Below are positions 25,290 to 37,100 of a stretch of 64,000 bases of DNA, piece by piece. Under the pieces are notes generated by a model. That model did not search any database and was not told where the DNA came from. It saw only the letters and a list, made by a program, of their open reading frames with translations. How positions within the stretch are numbered: position 1 is the stretch's first letter; the number at the start of each line of letters is the position of its first letter. This stretch comes from Gonatopus flavifemur (taxonomy: Eukaryota; Arthropoda; Insecta; Hymenoptera; Dryinidae): the NCBI GenBank assembly GCA_018340375.1, contig JAFFJZ010000002.1:19982001-20046000 (forward strand). Reading direction: 5' to 3'. The position numbers were made by a program, and so were the translations under genes.

Positions 25290-25840
25290 AAGGGGATTCG
25301 AGCATTGAGACAGGGGGGAGGGGGAATTTGAATCTTGTGCAGACTTTGCTCAGAAAGTACGTAATTTATACAAATTTGAGACAAATGATAATAACCTACA
25401 TACTTGAGATTGCGCACTGCCGAAGACTTCAAATTCACCAATTATTTTTGAAGGTTAAAAATAAAATTTTTCAATTTGTTGACGTTTACAAGTCTAAATT
25501 GTAAAATTTTATTCTCTAGCCTTCGCATTAGCCTCATTTTCAGGAAATAATTTTTAGTACTTCATTTATTGCGGTTAGGCTCCTCCGACTCAAGCTTCCA
25601 CGTGTTCACATAATATTCAAGGAGTTGTCGCTCCACACGACCGTTGGCGAAAGAAAGAAGGAAAAGGAGGGGGATGGGGGGCCCCAAACAACGCCCCCTC
25701 CAGTGGGTTGCTACCTACAATAGTTGTTTCTGTCCCAGTAGAGGTGCACGCATGCACAAACCCTGAGATAGCCCCAACTTATTGTCAACCCTCCTCAAAG
25801 AAGACACATAGCGAAGTATTGAAAAGGTTGTGGATAGAAA
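25290..25840. repeat. Diverged repeat related to 27179-27420
   Basis: TTAAGGGGATTCGAG followed by a G-rich run, then a stretch that parallels TTAAGAGGACTCGAG and what follows at 27179 (shared blocks such as GTAATTTATACAAATTTGAG versus GTAAATCATACAAATTCGAAG). The right boundary is uncertain. Probably an old TTAA-type element. Confidence 0.35.
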
Positions 25841-26020
25841 TTACCTAAGAAGACATTTTATTCTCAATCAAATGCATCAATTTCAAGGAGATGGTTTGCT
25901 TGTAAATATGAGAGACCTTAAGGTGGTGAAAAAACCCCACAGTGCATGAGCACTGGGGTAAAAAACCACTAGTCTGTTGAGATAAACATGACCGTTGGCT
26001 GGCACTCCAATTCAATTTGG

Positions 26021-26259
26021 GTGGATACGAGCGCATATGTAGCTCCATCTGGTGGCATTTTTTTCAAAAAAAAATACTCGAAACTGGGCTGATAAGAAGG
26101 TCTGAAATTTTCAGGGAGTCTTCGAAGATTAATCCAAGTCTGTACGGAGTCAGAATTTTGAATTGCGAAAAAAAATTTTTTCTACCGAATCGCCAGTTTT
26201 GAGTATTTGTGTCTGAAAAAAATGCCATCAGATGGAACCACATATGCGCTCGTATCTAC
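26021..26259. repeat. Palindromic MITE, GGATACGAGCGCATATG ends
   Basis: Ends GTGGATACGAGCGCATATGT and its mirror ending GCGCTCGTATCTAC. Related by end sequence and interior (ACTCGAAACTGG, GTCTGAAATTTTCAGGG) to the TTAA element at 55971-56440, but no TTAA remains at the flanks. Two base changes at the edges indicate age. Confidence 0.65.
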
Positions 26260-26284
26260 TTCAGTTCAGTTTCGGATATTTATC

Positions 26285-26440
26285 GAGCTGAGAAATGGCA
26301 GCTTGGTGACGTGACTACACTTCGCACTGACACATGTGAGCGCTCTTGTCGATGAGCGGTTCACCGATAAGAGTGCTCACATGTGTTACTGCGAAATGCA
26401 GTCACGTGACCGAGTTGCAATCCCTCAGCTTGACGACTAT
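26285..26440. repeat. Short palindrome with ACATGTGAGC arms
   Basis: The segment from AGCTGAGAAATGGCAGC to its imperfect mirror at CTCAGCT folds on a centre near 26360. The inner arms CACATGTGAGCGCTCTTGTC and the mirror at 26366-26386 are nearly exact. Likely a MITE; no TSD was resolved. Confidence 0.55.
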
Positions 26441-26697
26441 CGGACCACTGCTTTAGTTATATGTAATCAAATAACTCGCGCAGTGAATGGAAATAATCCA
26501 CTTAGCAAAAATATCTCAGAATATCTCCAGAATATTCTGACGATATTACCATATCTCCAGAATGTTGCAGAATATTCTGGAGATATTACTGGGAGACATT
26601 CATGCCATATGGAAAGTTTATAGCCTCATAAATACACAAATTTACAAAAATCACAACACCAGTTTGTCTGGACAATTTGCAAAATGAAACTTTTCCC

Positions 26698-26830
26698 TGG
26701 GGAAAATTTCCGCTCGCCGGAAGCGAACTTTGAAACAAATGAAGCGCAAAATGTTTCAATTTCCGCTTCTTTCGCGTTTAAATACTGTTCCATTCACTCT
26801 CCCGCGTCGCTTAATACCCTTTTTACGCTC
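26698..26830. repeat. Diverged copy of the CCCTGGTGAAAATC MITE
   Basis: Parallels 1619-1759 and 41010-41151: CCCTGGGGAAAAT start, then GAAACAAATGAAGCGCAAAA, TTTCAATTTCCG and a CGCGTTTAAA block. The right end is not clear. Confidence 0.5.
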
Positions 26831-26956
26831 CCATTTTGATTAGGGTTTGGTTATGTTTATCAATTATTTTGGATCATTAAATTGTTCGCGACCTGAATTT
26901 TGATGGACATGATGTGAAAACGAGAAGTATTGAAAAATATGTTAGTCGAAGGGGCT

Positions 26957-27420
26957 TAATTGCGGTACAGAGCTCGAATTACGAAGAAAAATTTTTTTTT
27001 GCCGGTTGAAAAAAATTTTTATTTTCGAAATCTGAAATTCAGGCTCTGTACCGTAATATATGTGACACTAAAAATTATTTCCTGAAAATTTTTATGAACT
27101 TTATTGACTTTTTTATGAATTTGGTTCCGAGAATTCTTACCAAGAAAATGTTTACCCGGTCGGTACGGTAGTATCGCCTTAAGAGGACTCGAGATTAGGT
27201 GGGGGAAGGGAAAAGTCAAATCTTCGGGCGGATTTGTCTCGAAAGATTTGTAAATCATACAAATTCGAAGTTAATAATAATGAATTACACACTTGGGATT
27301 GGGCACTTGAAATTTCCCAATAATTTCTGAAAGCTTAAAAATCAAATTGTAGAATTTTAACCTCCAAAGGTCAAAAAACTTCAAAATTCACTTTTCCTTT
27401 CCCCTAATTCCCTCTGCTTG
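26957..27420. repeat. Cluster of worn TTAA-bounded repeats
   Basis: TTAA at 26958 precedes TTGCGGTACAGAGC, mirrored by GGCTCTGTACCG near 27040. Another TTAA at 27179-27182 starts GAGGACTCGAG, related to the repeat at 25290. The arrangement resembles the end-to-end TTAA chains elsewhere in the window but is more degraded. Confidence 0.35.
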
Positions 27421-27599
27421 GGTTCCCCTCAATAGATGGAGAAATATTTAATTCTGGAATAATAACAGGTGATTCCATCCAGTGGTATTTTCTTTTATCC
27501 GAAATTTTTGGGAAATTCAATTCCTAAAAAATTGTGAAATAGAGTCCTCTATTCTGCTGACATTTCAGTAGTTAATTTTGTGATTTCGAAAGGATTCAA

Positions 27600-28090
27600 T
27601 GAGATCTAGTTTTTGGAATTGTTGCTATTTGGGTTGGAATGTTCTCAAAATGTTTCGGGACGTTCAGAAAACATCGCATGTATATACCAGGGATGTACAA
27701 ATGTCAGGTATAGTCTTATTTAGGTTCCAATGGAACGTTTATGAAACATGTAAAATGAGGATTTGTCATTGTGCCAAATCTTTGAATAATATTCTTCATT
27801 TTGAGGAAATGCCAATGAACTACGGTGAAGTCTGTATCGATAGATTCGATAAATTACGTTTGCATCTCTTTGATACATTGCGTGTAGTGAAATTTTGTTT
27901 TGCATCAATTTTGAGGTTATGTGAATCTTAATATAGTGACTTGATTCCTGATGATTTACATTCTGCCAATAGTTTTGAACTTCTGGAATGGAATCTTACC
28001 AAATATCCAATACAAAACATATTTTTATGGGTGTTGGGTACTTTTTTCTCCAGGAAAACTATGAATATACTTGTAGTAGGTTAGGAATAA
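27600..28090. other. Intergenic with a worn AACGTTC-type repeat
   Basis: Around 27640-27730 the sequence parallels other repeats rich in AATGTTCTNAAAA and ACGTTC words (for example 42440-42600 and 43660-43760). The plus ORF at 27599-27931 arises from this and is not supported as a gene. Confidence 0.3.
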
Positions 28091-28095
28091 AATAG

Positions 28096-29165
28096 CATCC
28101 CAATCAACCAAAAAGACATCTTTCAGATATCTAAAAGATATCTCGCAATTTTGAAAGATGTCTTGCAAGAAGGTCTCGAAGATGTCTTTTAGAAATCTAA
28201 AAGATGTCCTACGCGACTGATTTCGACAAGTTTAAGATATCTCAAAAACGTCTTGCGGAAGATATGCTTTAGACGTATTCGATCATGTCTTAAAAATGTC
28301 TTGAAGAATTCATAAAAATATCTTGGAAAAATCTTGAATCGTGCACAAAAGAAATTCTCCCCTCTTTTTCTTCTTCTTCCTCCTTTATTTTCTTTTGATC
28401 CCTCCTCTCAGTCCTACAAATTTTACTTCATTTCGGATTTTTGGGGTTGCGGGATTCGAACCCGGACATTTCACGACGTACCCACGCTCATAATTGTCAA
28501 TATGACATAGTGAGATATAATGTCAGCGGTGTATATTTTCAGAGTAAAAGTGATCTTTTGAATAAGGTGTTTATTACATATACAAATATAGGATAAGTTG
28601 ATTGTGCTTAAAACTTGAACAGCTTAATGAATTTGGTGAAATATATTGAAGTACATGATCCAGTGATCGTTAGTGTCTGATGAATATCATAGATACCTTT
28701 AAATTATTTCTTTCTCACTGTTATTGAAAAATAACTTATTAGTAAATGTGAATGAGAATTTGATAAAATCACCGTACATGAAGGCCGTACATAAAATTCA
28801 GCGTCAAAAGTTCGATAATTCGCAAAATATTGTGACTCGGAGATTCGTTACTTTCAGTGCTAGCACTGCAAGGTTACAAAATCGTACTTCCCACAGAATT
28901 TGTTAGTATTTACATGGATTATTCTAGCTTTTAATTTATGAACGAATTCACCTTCTTTGCAATTTGATTGTGAACAAAGACATTTGAAGTCTTATCCATA
29001 TGCACTCATAACCTCAAAACTGCTGATCTTAGAGATACATTTGGCAAAACATCTTGAGCATATCTTTTGAAAGACATCTTCAAGATGTCTTTTTGATATG
29101 TCTTGTAGATGTCTTTCAAAAGATATCTTCAAGATATCTTGAAGATGTTCATGTTTATTGGGATG
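28096..29165. mobile_element. Foldback element CATCCCAAT built of AAGATATCTT words
   Basis: Ends CATCCCAAT (28096) and ATTGGGATG (ending 29165). Sub-terminal regions at 28110-28330 and 29040-29150 are arrays of the palindromic decamer AAGATATCTT / AAGATGTCTT with many variants. A tRNA-like T-arm (GGGATTCGAACCCGG, about 28449-28463) is in the middle with no recognisable rest of a tRNA. The TSD is unclear. Confidence 0.6.
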
Positions 29166-30125
29166 TGTAAAGAATGTCCAGGCGGATACAACTCAACGTT
29201 ATAAAAGTAAAATAAATTTGGACTGATTTCTGCGCCCTCTAAGCGGGGTACTTTCATGCGAACTAAAAATCAAAATGGCGGCCTCGTGTAGCAGGGTAAC
29301 CTCAAAATTATTCTGATTTTGAAACATCAATAGTATTCCAACAATCGAGTGTGAAAATGAGAAAATTCTAAAGCCAAATTATATCTTGACACGTATAATT
29401 TGTTTTTAGAATTGTTCACACTTTATTATTGAAATACTTTTGATGTTACAAAATCAAAATACATAAGCATAATTTTGAGGTTACCTCGATTCAGTACGAT
29501 CAAAGCGCCACCATACTAGAAAACTTGTCCTTAATTAAAATATGATTTAAGGTCATCCTATAGAGTTGAAGCCCCCTGAGAATGTCCTCAAAACGTGTTC
29601 CCCCATACATGGAATTAATGTTCCGAAGACATTTGGAAAATGTGCTTTTGGAGACCCCAATGTGTGAGACTTTGGACACGTTTTATAAAACGTTTTGAGT
29701 ACTTTCGGTGCTGTTTGGGTGAGGGCACATAGATCAAACGAACCTTAATGAGTCTAAGATTTCGTTTTCAAAAGTCCCCGCGCTATAGAAGATTCACGCG
29801 CTTGTGCGCGCCTCTACTCCCAAACTTAAAAAATGGCCCTTTCACTTCAGATATCGATTTATAACTCACAGCATATCGTCTTCGTATCCACAAAGAGTAC
29901 TTTGAGCAGAAATAGTATATTACGTATCAAGGGAAGAAAGGACGCCATTACCAACGAGTGTGAGGTTGTCGCGGGAGCGAAATGAGGGCGGCAATACACG
30001 AATTGTAATGGCGTACTTTACTCTCGAATACATATACTATTCTTCATAAGACTCGCGTGGAAAGTTCATGCAATTCACGTAAGACAACACAAGGAACAAA
30101 AAAGTGCGCAGAAACCGTTTTTCTC
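29166..30125. other. Intergenic with a half-palindrome near 29570-29730
   Basis: 29575-29730 is rich in AATGT / ACGTTTT words and ends TTTCGGTGCTGTTTGGGT. The reverse complement of that end (ACCCAAACAGCACCGAAA) matches the end of the CCCA element at 43640. No coding evidence. Confidence 0.35.
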
Positions 30126-30178
30126 TCAGACCGATTTCAGCACCGCCGTATGGTACCTCAATTGGAGTAATTTACATA

Positions 30179-30226
30179 CACGGAGAAAAGAGGATGGTAA
30201 ATATTTACCATTCTCTCCTCTCCCTG
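30179..30226. repeat. 48-bp hairpin MITE, CACGGAGA ends, TSD TA
   Basis: A near-perfect hairpin: GATGGTAAATA meets TTTACCATTC at the centre, with CACGGAGA at the left and its near mirror TCTCCCTG at the right. It is flanked by TA (30177-30178, 30227-30228). There is no room for anything but the ends. Confidence 0.7.
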
Positions 30227-30319
30227 TAGATACACTAATACTACTTCAACAATTTCTATGATTCTCCCATCATTTGTGTTGGCCTGTCCATGTAAATTTC
30301 CTTGAATGGTGGTACCATA

Positions 30320-30532
30320 CACTGAGATAAAAAAAATCTTAAACCAAGAAAATATTGGATTGACCAAATTCTCATCAAACGAAGAAAACATTTACTCAGT
30401 TTCAAGCTATACAGCGTGATATAGAGAAAATTTTCTCACCCCAAGTATATTTCCTCTTCAGATAAAAAAAAAATATCTATCGTTAGATCAAGAAAATATG
30501 TTCTCAGGAATAAGCTAATTTTTCTATCAGTG
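30320..30532. repeat. 213-bp MITE, CACTGAGATAAAA ends, TSD TA
   Basis: Ends CACTGAGATAAAA and the mirror TTTTTCTATCAGTG, flanked by TA (30318-30319, 30533-30534). The interior is A-rich with words like AAGAAAATAT. Confidence 0.75.
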
Positions 30533-30589
30533 TACGGTCGCGCTGAAATCCGTCTGAAAATTTTCTATTTGAGTTTATGCCCCCTGGCT

Positions 30590-30905
30590 GGGATTAGCTA
30601 TGACAGCGAAAAATGATTTTACTGGATAACTTTTGCTGGAGTAGCAAATTTTTTACTATGATAGCAAACTGGTTAGCTAAGACAGTCGATTCCTCCAGCA
30701 AAATTTGTTTGATATTCTGTATATAATACTAGAGATTTTGCCAGCCCAGCGAAAAATTTGCTGTTGCAGTTAATCATGGTGATCTCTCAGCAATACAGTT
30801 AGCCGTGGTAGCGAATTTTTAGCGAGGTTAGCAAAAAAATTTGTTATTCCAAATGTAATATCACGATTTGATGCGTCAGCAAATGTTTTTCCCCCGTTTA
30901 TATTT
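30590..30905. repeat. Worn repeat of TTTGCT/AGCAAA words
   Basis: Contains repeated GCTGGAGTAGCAAATTTTTT, GCTATGACAGCGAAAAA-like words, an interior ATTCTGTATATAATACTAGA and their mirrors. This resembles a diverged form of the 7860-8159 family. The clear CAC ends are lost. Confidence 0.45.
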
Positions 30906-31108
30906 CATATGCGATATTCACAGATACCTTGATGTTTTTTAAAGCTGCATGCAAGGATATAGAATCTCCGTTTGTGGGTGTTACCAAGGATACATTCGTT
31001 CCAAACTACACACGTTATGCAACGTTATATGTTTACTGAATTCATCGGTCTGTTCATCCACGGTGTCAAATTATTCCTGGTTCTATTATAATTCAAAAAA
31101 CTGAAGAA

Positions 31109-34100
31109 ATGGCAGACGGCAAAGAAGTTTTGTTGAATGAATCTGCGCAAAAATTAACTGACAGTATACAAACTATGGCTAATTACAAGAGTCTATTTAC
31201 CGAACTTCAGGTATAAAAATTGATACAGTTTCTGTAGAATTCGATACATATTTTGATGTTATTGCAGAATCTCGTTGCTTCCGCTGCCGTGAAAAAAGAT
31301 GATTTCAAAAATTCATTGAAAAACGCATTGGAAACTAATGGACTTGAAACTGAGCTTCGGAATACCGTTTTTCATTGGGCACGTTCTCAGGTTTGTGGAT
31401 ACATCTTACCAGACGGAAATGAGAATGTATTATGACTCATAACTGTAAGAAAAATCGGTGAATTTGCCGAAAAATTCTCCGGCTATCAATCCGAACGAAA
31501 ACTTGGGAAAATGACCAACAATTTAGTAATTATGCCAAAAAATATGGTAAATATACCGATTTTCCGGTAATTCTACCAAAAGATGTGTTTAAAAAAACAC
31601 GATGAATTTACCAAATATTTAGGAATTTTTACCCACTGTGATTGGGTTAATATTGCTTCCGGTAAATCTACGGAAAATTGTTTCTACAGTGTAGAGCTAG
31701 AGTTTGCATCATGTCATTTTAGTTCATTTGAGACATGTTCAACGGAAATTATAATATTAGTCTTTACAGAAAGAAATTTTTAGTTGCGCACTGTAAAGAA
31801 AAAACTTCGCCAAACTTCGAGTACCGTAATGGAAGCAATTAACCTGTACATTTGTACTGAAAAATTACATTCAAATCATGAAAATTCCGGTACACGTATC
31901 AAAAAATTCTTGTATTTATACTGGAAATTTGAAGTAAAAAACATCAAATGTGAAATAAGGAAAAATCCCGGTATAACAGGAATTTTCTCGTACGTAAATT
32001 GAAAAATTTGTCATGAATGAAAAATTTTCCAGTTCCTAGGCACCGGAAAATTTGAGTTTTTTTGAACAGTATGTATCAGCTGAATTTTGGCTATTACAAC
32101 TAAATAGCATCCACAGAACAGCTAATTTCTTAGCAACATTTGTTGCTAATCTGTTCATCTGTTGAAAAATCCTTGCCTGATTTCAACCAGTTTTTGCCAT
32201 GAGAAATGTTCGACATTCCAAATTCGATAATTTCCGTTGAAAAAATTAGTAAACATCTCATAATCGATTCCTTTTGCTATTTGTTGCCTGGATAATCCAA
32301 TCAAATACGGACAAAAAACATGTTGTAACAGATTCTAGCTGAATCTAACGGAGAACATTCAGAACTCCTCAGGTATGAGTTGAAAATCTGTCAGATTTTG
32401 ACCGCATCTCCCATGACAAAAACCAGTCAGAGTTGAACAGAACTTTCCGAACAAATATTATAACAGGCATTTCCAGCAGGGAAGTAAGTTTTGGGCTAGA
32501 ACTTTGAGCCTATCAATTGATTTCTATTTCAGGGGATTATGAAATCAAAATCAACAACAAGTAACTCCGATAGCAATGTTGAGGCAAATTATTTGAAAAA
32601 AGCTCAAATTCAGTGGGAACGTCGTATTCAAAAATCTTTGAATTCTATGTGTAGCGAATTGAACGTCCCATTAGCTCGCATAAGACTTAATGCGGATAGA
32701 GACGAACTTGCTGAGAAATGGAATGAATTGAGTACATATGATGTGGGTAAAGTGTCTCCATTAGTATTTTTACGTATTTATAGAATCATTCTCCGAAAAT
32801 ATGAAATGTCTGCATTTTTTTGTATGTTCCTGTGTTGTCCGAAACTTGACAGAAATCAAGAAATCAACAGAAGAAATCTAGAGATTTCTGTCACAATTCG
32901 GATGTTTTCAAAATTATGTAGACAAACGCGAAGATTATCTTTCTTAGGGTTATTGAAAAAATTGGAAATAATCAAATACACATGTTTATCTTTCAGATGT
33001 ATCTCAATACAGACCTTTGTATGCGCCTAAGGATTTTTTAGACGTGTTATTTTCCATCAGAGATCCATCATTCAAGAAACAACCGTAAATATGAGCTTTC
33101 ATTGAAACTTCTGGAAAGTATTATTTCCATAGAATATAATTGTTTTAATATGTTTCAGATAGAAATGCGTTAAATTGGGATTTTAGTCATATCCAGATTC
33201 ATGTGAAAACATTACCACAATTGGTATGATGATTCAATTTCTTCTGAAGTCATTCCATGCAGCACACCAGTTCAGAAAGAGTTCATAAAGAATCTAGAAA
33301 ATTCTTGAGAATTTTTCTTGAACTTCTGTACTACACTGAGAGAAAAGTTTATTTGTATTTAAGAAAGCTCACTTTGGATACAGGGGAATGAATATTTTTT
33401 CCACATAAACTTGGCTTATTAACTGCAAATGAAGTTTATTAACTGTCAATAAACCTTATCTGAGGATAATGAGTCATGTTCGTATGTAATAAATATTTGT
33501 TTCGCCGTATCCAAAACAAGATTCATTAACTATAAATAAACTCCTCTCTCAGTGTATGTGCGATAGTATTTATGCTATTTTATATCAACCATGTTACAGT
33601 TATTTACGTAATAAGACTATTTTCACCCGATTTTTTTATATTTGATTTGAAAGGGCATTCATGTAATTATATTCCCATCGGACTCAAATCCATACTCGAT
33701 TGGAAAAATTTTCAAAATTATATTCAGTTCATATAGAATTATATATAAACTGTATCGAATTATATATAATTTAAAAAAATTTTCCACCCGAGCACTATTT
33801 AATACCTTTCCTTTCAAGAATTTAGAATGTTGCTGAATTTTGAATCGTTTATCGAAACGAATTAGTGCTCGAATAATACAATATTCAGCTGTTGGAGACA
33901 ACAAATTTTGAAGTACATCCTTTAAACAATGTTTTCAGTTGAGTTAATTTAAAGAGAAAAATAACAATGGTTCATCGAATTTTGTGAATTTAAAATTTCG
34001 GTTTGTTTCTATAAACGATTCAAACTTCGAGGGTATGAATTTACAGGCTATTTTTAAATGATAAAATATAGATATCCTCCAAAAAAGGATTCAAAATGAA

Positions 34101-37100
34101 TTTAATTATTTGTTTCTTTATCTGGTTGTCTGAATGCTGCTTTTGTCGTTCCACGCAGAGAGATATGTACTGCGAACTTTCACAAGGAATGCCAATACTC
34201 GGAGTTGACTGTAACGCAGTAACCACAAGTAACTTTCCTGATTTGGAAGCTGAACGAACTCACATAGGGGAAAAAGTTCTGAATGCAAATCTCGCTCCAG
34301 TCGCTCAAGAATTTCTGAAACGTGGTTGTCCTCGAGCTTTGAGGGGACGCGTTTGGTCCCTTGTTTTAGGATCTTCGATTAATGACAAAGTAAATATTTT
34401 TGTCATCTTAATCTATAGTCCAGTAACCAAATAAATCGATGAAATGCCTGTGAACAAACCTTCTTCATTTTTCCTCATATCCGGAGAGGCCGAAATTATG
34501 ATCATTCAGAAAAATGACTATTAATTCAAGGAAAACGAGCCTCATTGAAGAATTCTTCTATAAATTTTCTCGGAAATTCTTCAGCGGTATTCTTTTTCTT
34601 CTTGAATCGACAGTTATTCTTCTAAATGTTAATAATTTCAGCCTTCCCGTGTATCGGTCAAATTTTCACACCATTTTCAAAGGTTTTCAACTCACTTCTC
34701 CAAAAAGTGAAGTAAATTTGACGAAAAAAGAGAACAGCTCTTCTACGGGTAAAACATCGATTCTGCACTGAGAGAAAGGGTCTATTCAAATATTCGACAG
34801 CTAGTAAATTTAGTCACTGTTAATAAAAATTTAGTTGTGTCAGCCAAATTTTATTCGTCACAATTATATTTTTCATTCCCACTGAATAAATCATTTTGTT
34901 CATATTTCAGACAGCTAGCCTTTTATTTACCCCAACTAGAGTTTATCTGGCGTAAATAAAAATCTGGCTGCGGTAACTAACATTTAGTTGTCCCAACTAG
35001 GTACCTTTCTCTCAGTATGACTGAAATCGACATTTGTTGATCAGTCTAAATAGTTTTCGATTGAATCATTGAACTGTGTACTGGATACCTTCACATGCAA
35101 TGCACTAATTGAGGAAGAGTTCATTAAAAGTTCAATTGGGATTCATTATGAGTTTTTAAGCATTTTTTTAAACTTCTGTGTTGTGCGGATCAATTCGTTT
35201 CGAAGGAATCTTATAAGCACATTTCTGTTGATTGAAGGATATGGAATATTACGAAGAACTGAAGAGTATGGTTCTGCGATACGACATAGTTGTGGATAAA
35301 TTGATTATCAAGGTAAAATTTGTATGCACGGGGGTGTGTGTTCCCTGTGAATGGGAAATTGATCGATGATTTTCTTGCTCTTTAGGATGTTCAATTAACA
35401 GCGAGTAACGATGATCAGTATTTCGTGTTTGAAGACGTTTTATACAAAACTATGTTATGCTTTTCAAGAGATTCACAAATTTTAGCCTCAGTGACGACCG
35501 ACAGTAGTGCAGGCGGTCAAGTCATTCACGCTGTTGTTCAAGGGAAACCAGCTACTCTGGAGAATACACTGGTATTCCCTCCAAGTGGAGTCATTCCTTT
35601 CCATGGGTTTACAATGTATGGTAAGATTATGTTAGTTTGATTATACTAGATTACTTTGTTCTAGGATACATTGATTCGACCTTTACAGAACCATTTGTCT
35701 TCTGAAAGTTGTTTAAATGGAAATTTAATTGTTATTGAGGAAATTGTATAAAAGTGTATTTATGACTTTTATCTCATAAAGTGGGAATCTCTCCCCACAA
35801 AACGGCACTGGGATTACAAACTCAAGGTCTCTCATCAGCTCCAATTCATTACAAAAATTTTGTACTACGTAGTGGCGTATCCCCTATCCAGTGTTCTGTA
35901 GAGATCAGTGTCCGGTGTCCCAGAAAATATTCTGAATCTTTCAGGGGGTTATTCTTGAGATAATTTACGGCGCTTTCACACAGGCAAAAGTTTCTTGTTT
36001 TGCGCTAAGAATCACTCCTTGTTAGGGTCGGAATATTTTCTGGACCACTTTGTATACAGATACGATATTACACCTTGCAATTTATGCAAATTTTTTGGAC
36101 AGGGGACAAAAGCCGGCACAAAAGATCAATATGAATTTATAAAACCTTTTCAAAGACTTCTTGAATAGTTCTCGGTATGTGACCACTAATGAATGCAATG
36201 AGAATTCAACGAATTCGAAATACAAATGTATTGAATACCCGGACAATTCATTATGAAATTTGGAACGCCCATTGGGCGGTTCTCTTGCTAACAGATATCA
36301 TCTTATTTTTCAGCCACGCCTTTTTGTTATTTGTATGACGATCCATGTGCAATGTATCACACATTTCGAGCTTACTATCTTCGATATTGGTTTCGATTAC
36401 ACACAGTATCGAATCACGAGCAAGGAATAGTTGCTTTATGCCTTTTGTTCGAGAGACTACTTCAATGCCATGAACCTCAGTTATGGATTCATCTGAAAAA
36501 TTCACATATTCCGCCGTGAGTCAGATTTTCACCCAAATTGCATGAAAATATTTCTTAAATTTCTCTGAAATATCCAGTTTTTATGAGAGCAGTAGTGCCA
36601 GTGAAGTGAAAAAAGATCACCTGCGTTTCACCATTCTTTTTTTAGTGTCTTAAGACTACAATTGTTCGATAGTAAGATGTATTGGGACTGAGGAAACTCT
36701 AAGAAGAAACGGTAGTTCTGCATATAATTCACAATGCAGGATTCACAGGATTATAGTATGTACAGGGTGTATCAGATTAAAATGTCCGACATATTCTCCA
36801 ACCAAAATGGAAAAACTTTTCTATTCGACGAGATTTGAGGTTCAGTTCTTGGAATATAAGCTTTTTTATTTTTCAAAGAATTCAAATGTCTCGCAACCAT
36901 GGCGATTGATATCCTGGTAAAAAGCCCTTATCAAATCTCATTAAGTGATACCAACTTTGAAATGGCAAATGACTATTCAAACTCATTGAACCGATCAAAC
37001 ACCCGGTTCTCAATGGGTTTGAATGGATTTGAATGGTCATTTCCCGTTGCAAGGTTTGTATTAAATCTCATTAGTCAATGGGATTCAATAGACTTTTTAA

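Larger units (their letters stand above)
30126..30557. mobile_element. Diverged palindrome holding two CAC-type MITEs
   Basis: Outer arms CAGACCGATTTCAGCACCGC and TACGGTCGCGCTGAAATCCG (mirrored) enclose a 48-bp MITE (30179-30226) and a 213-bp MITE (30320-30532). Both inserts have their own TA duplications. Confidence 0.6.

Noticed and set aside
28440..28500. tRNA gene suggested by GGGATTCGAACCCGG
   Set aside because: Only the T-arm is recognisable; no acceptor stem, D-arm or anticodon stem can be folded around it on either strand.
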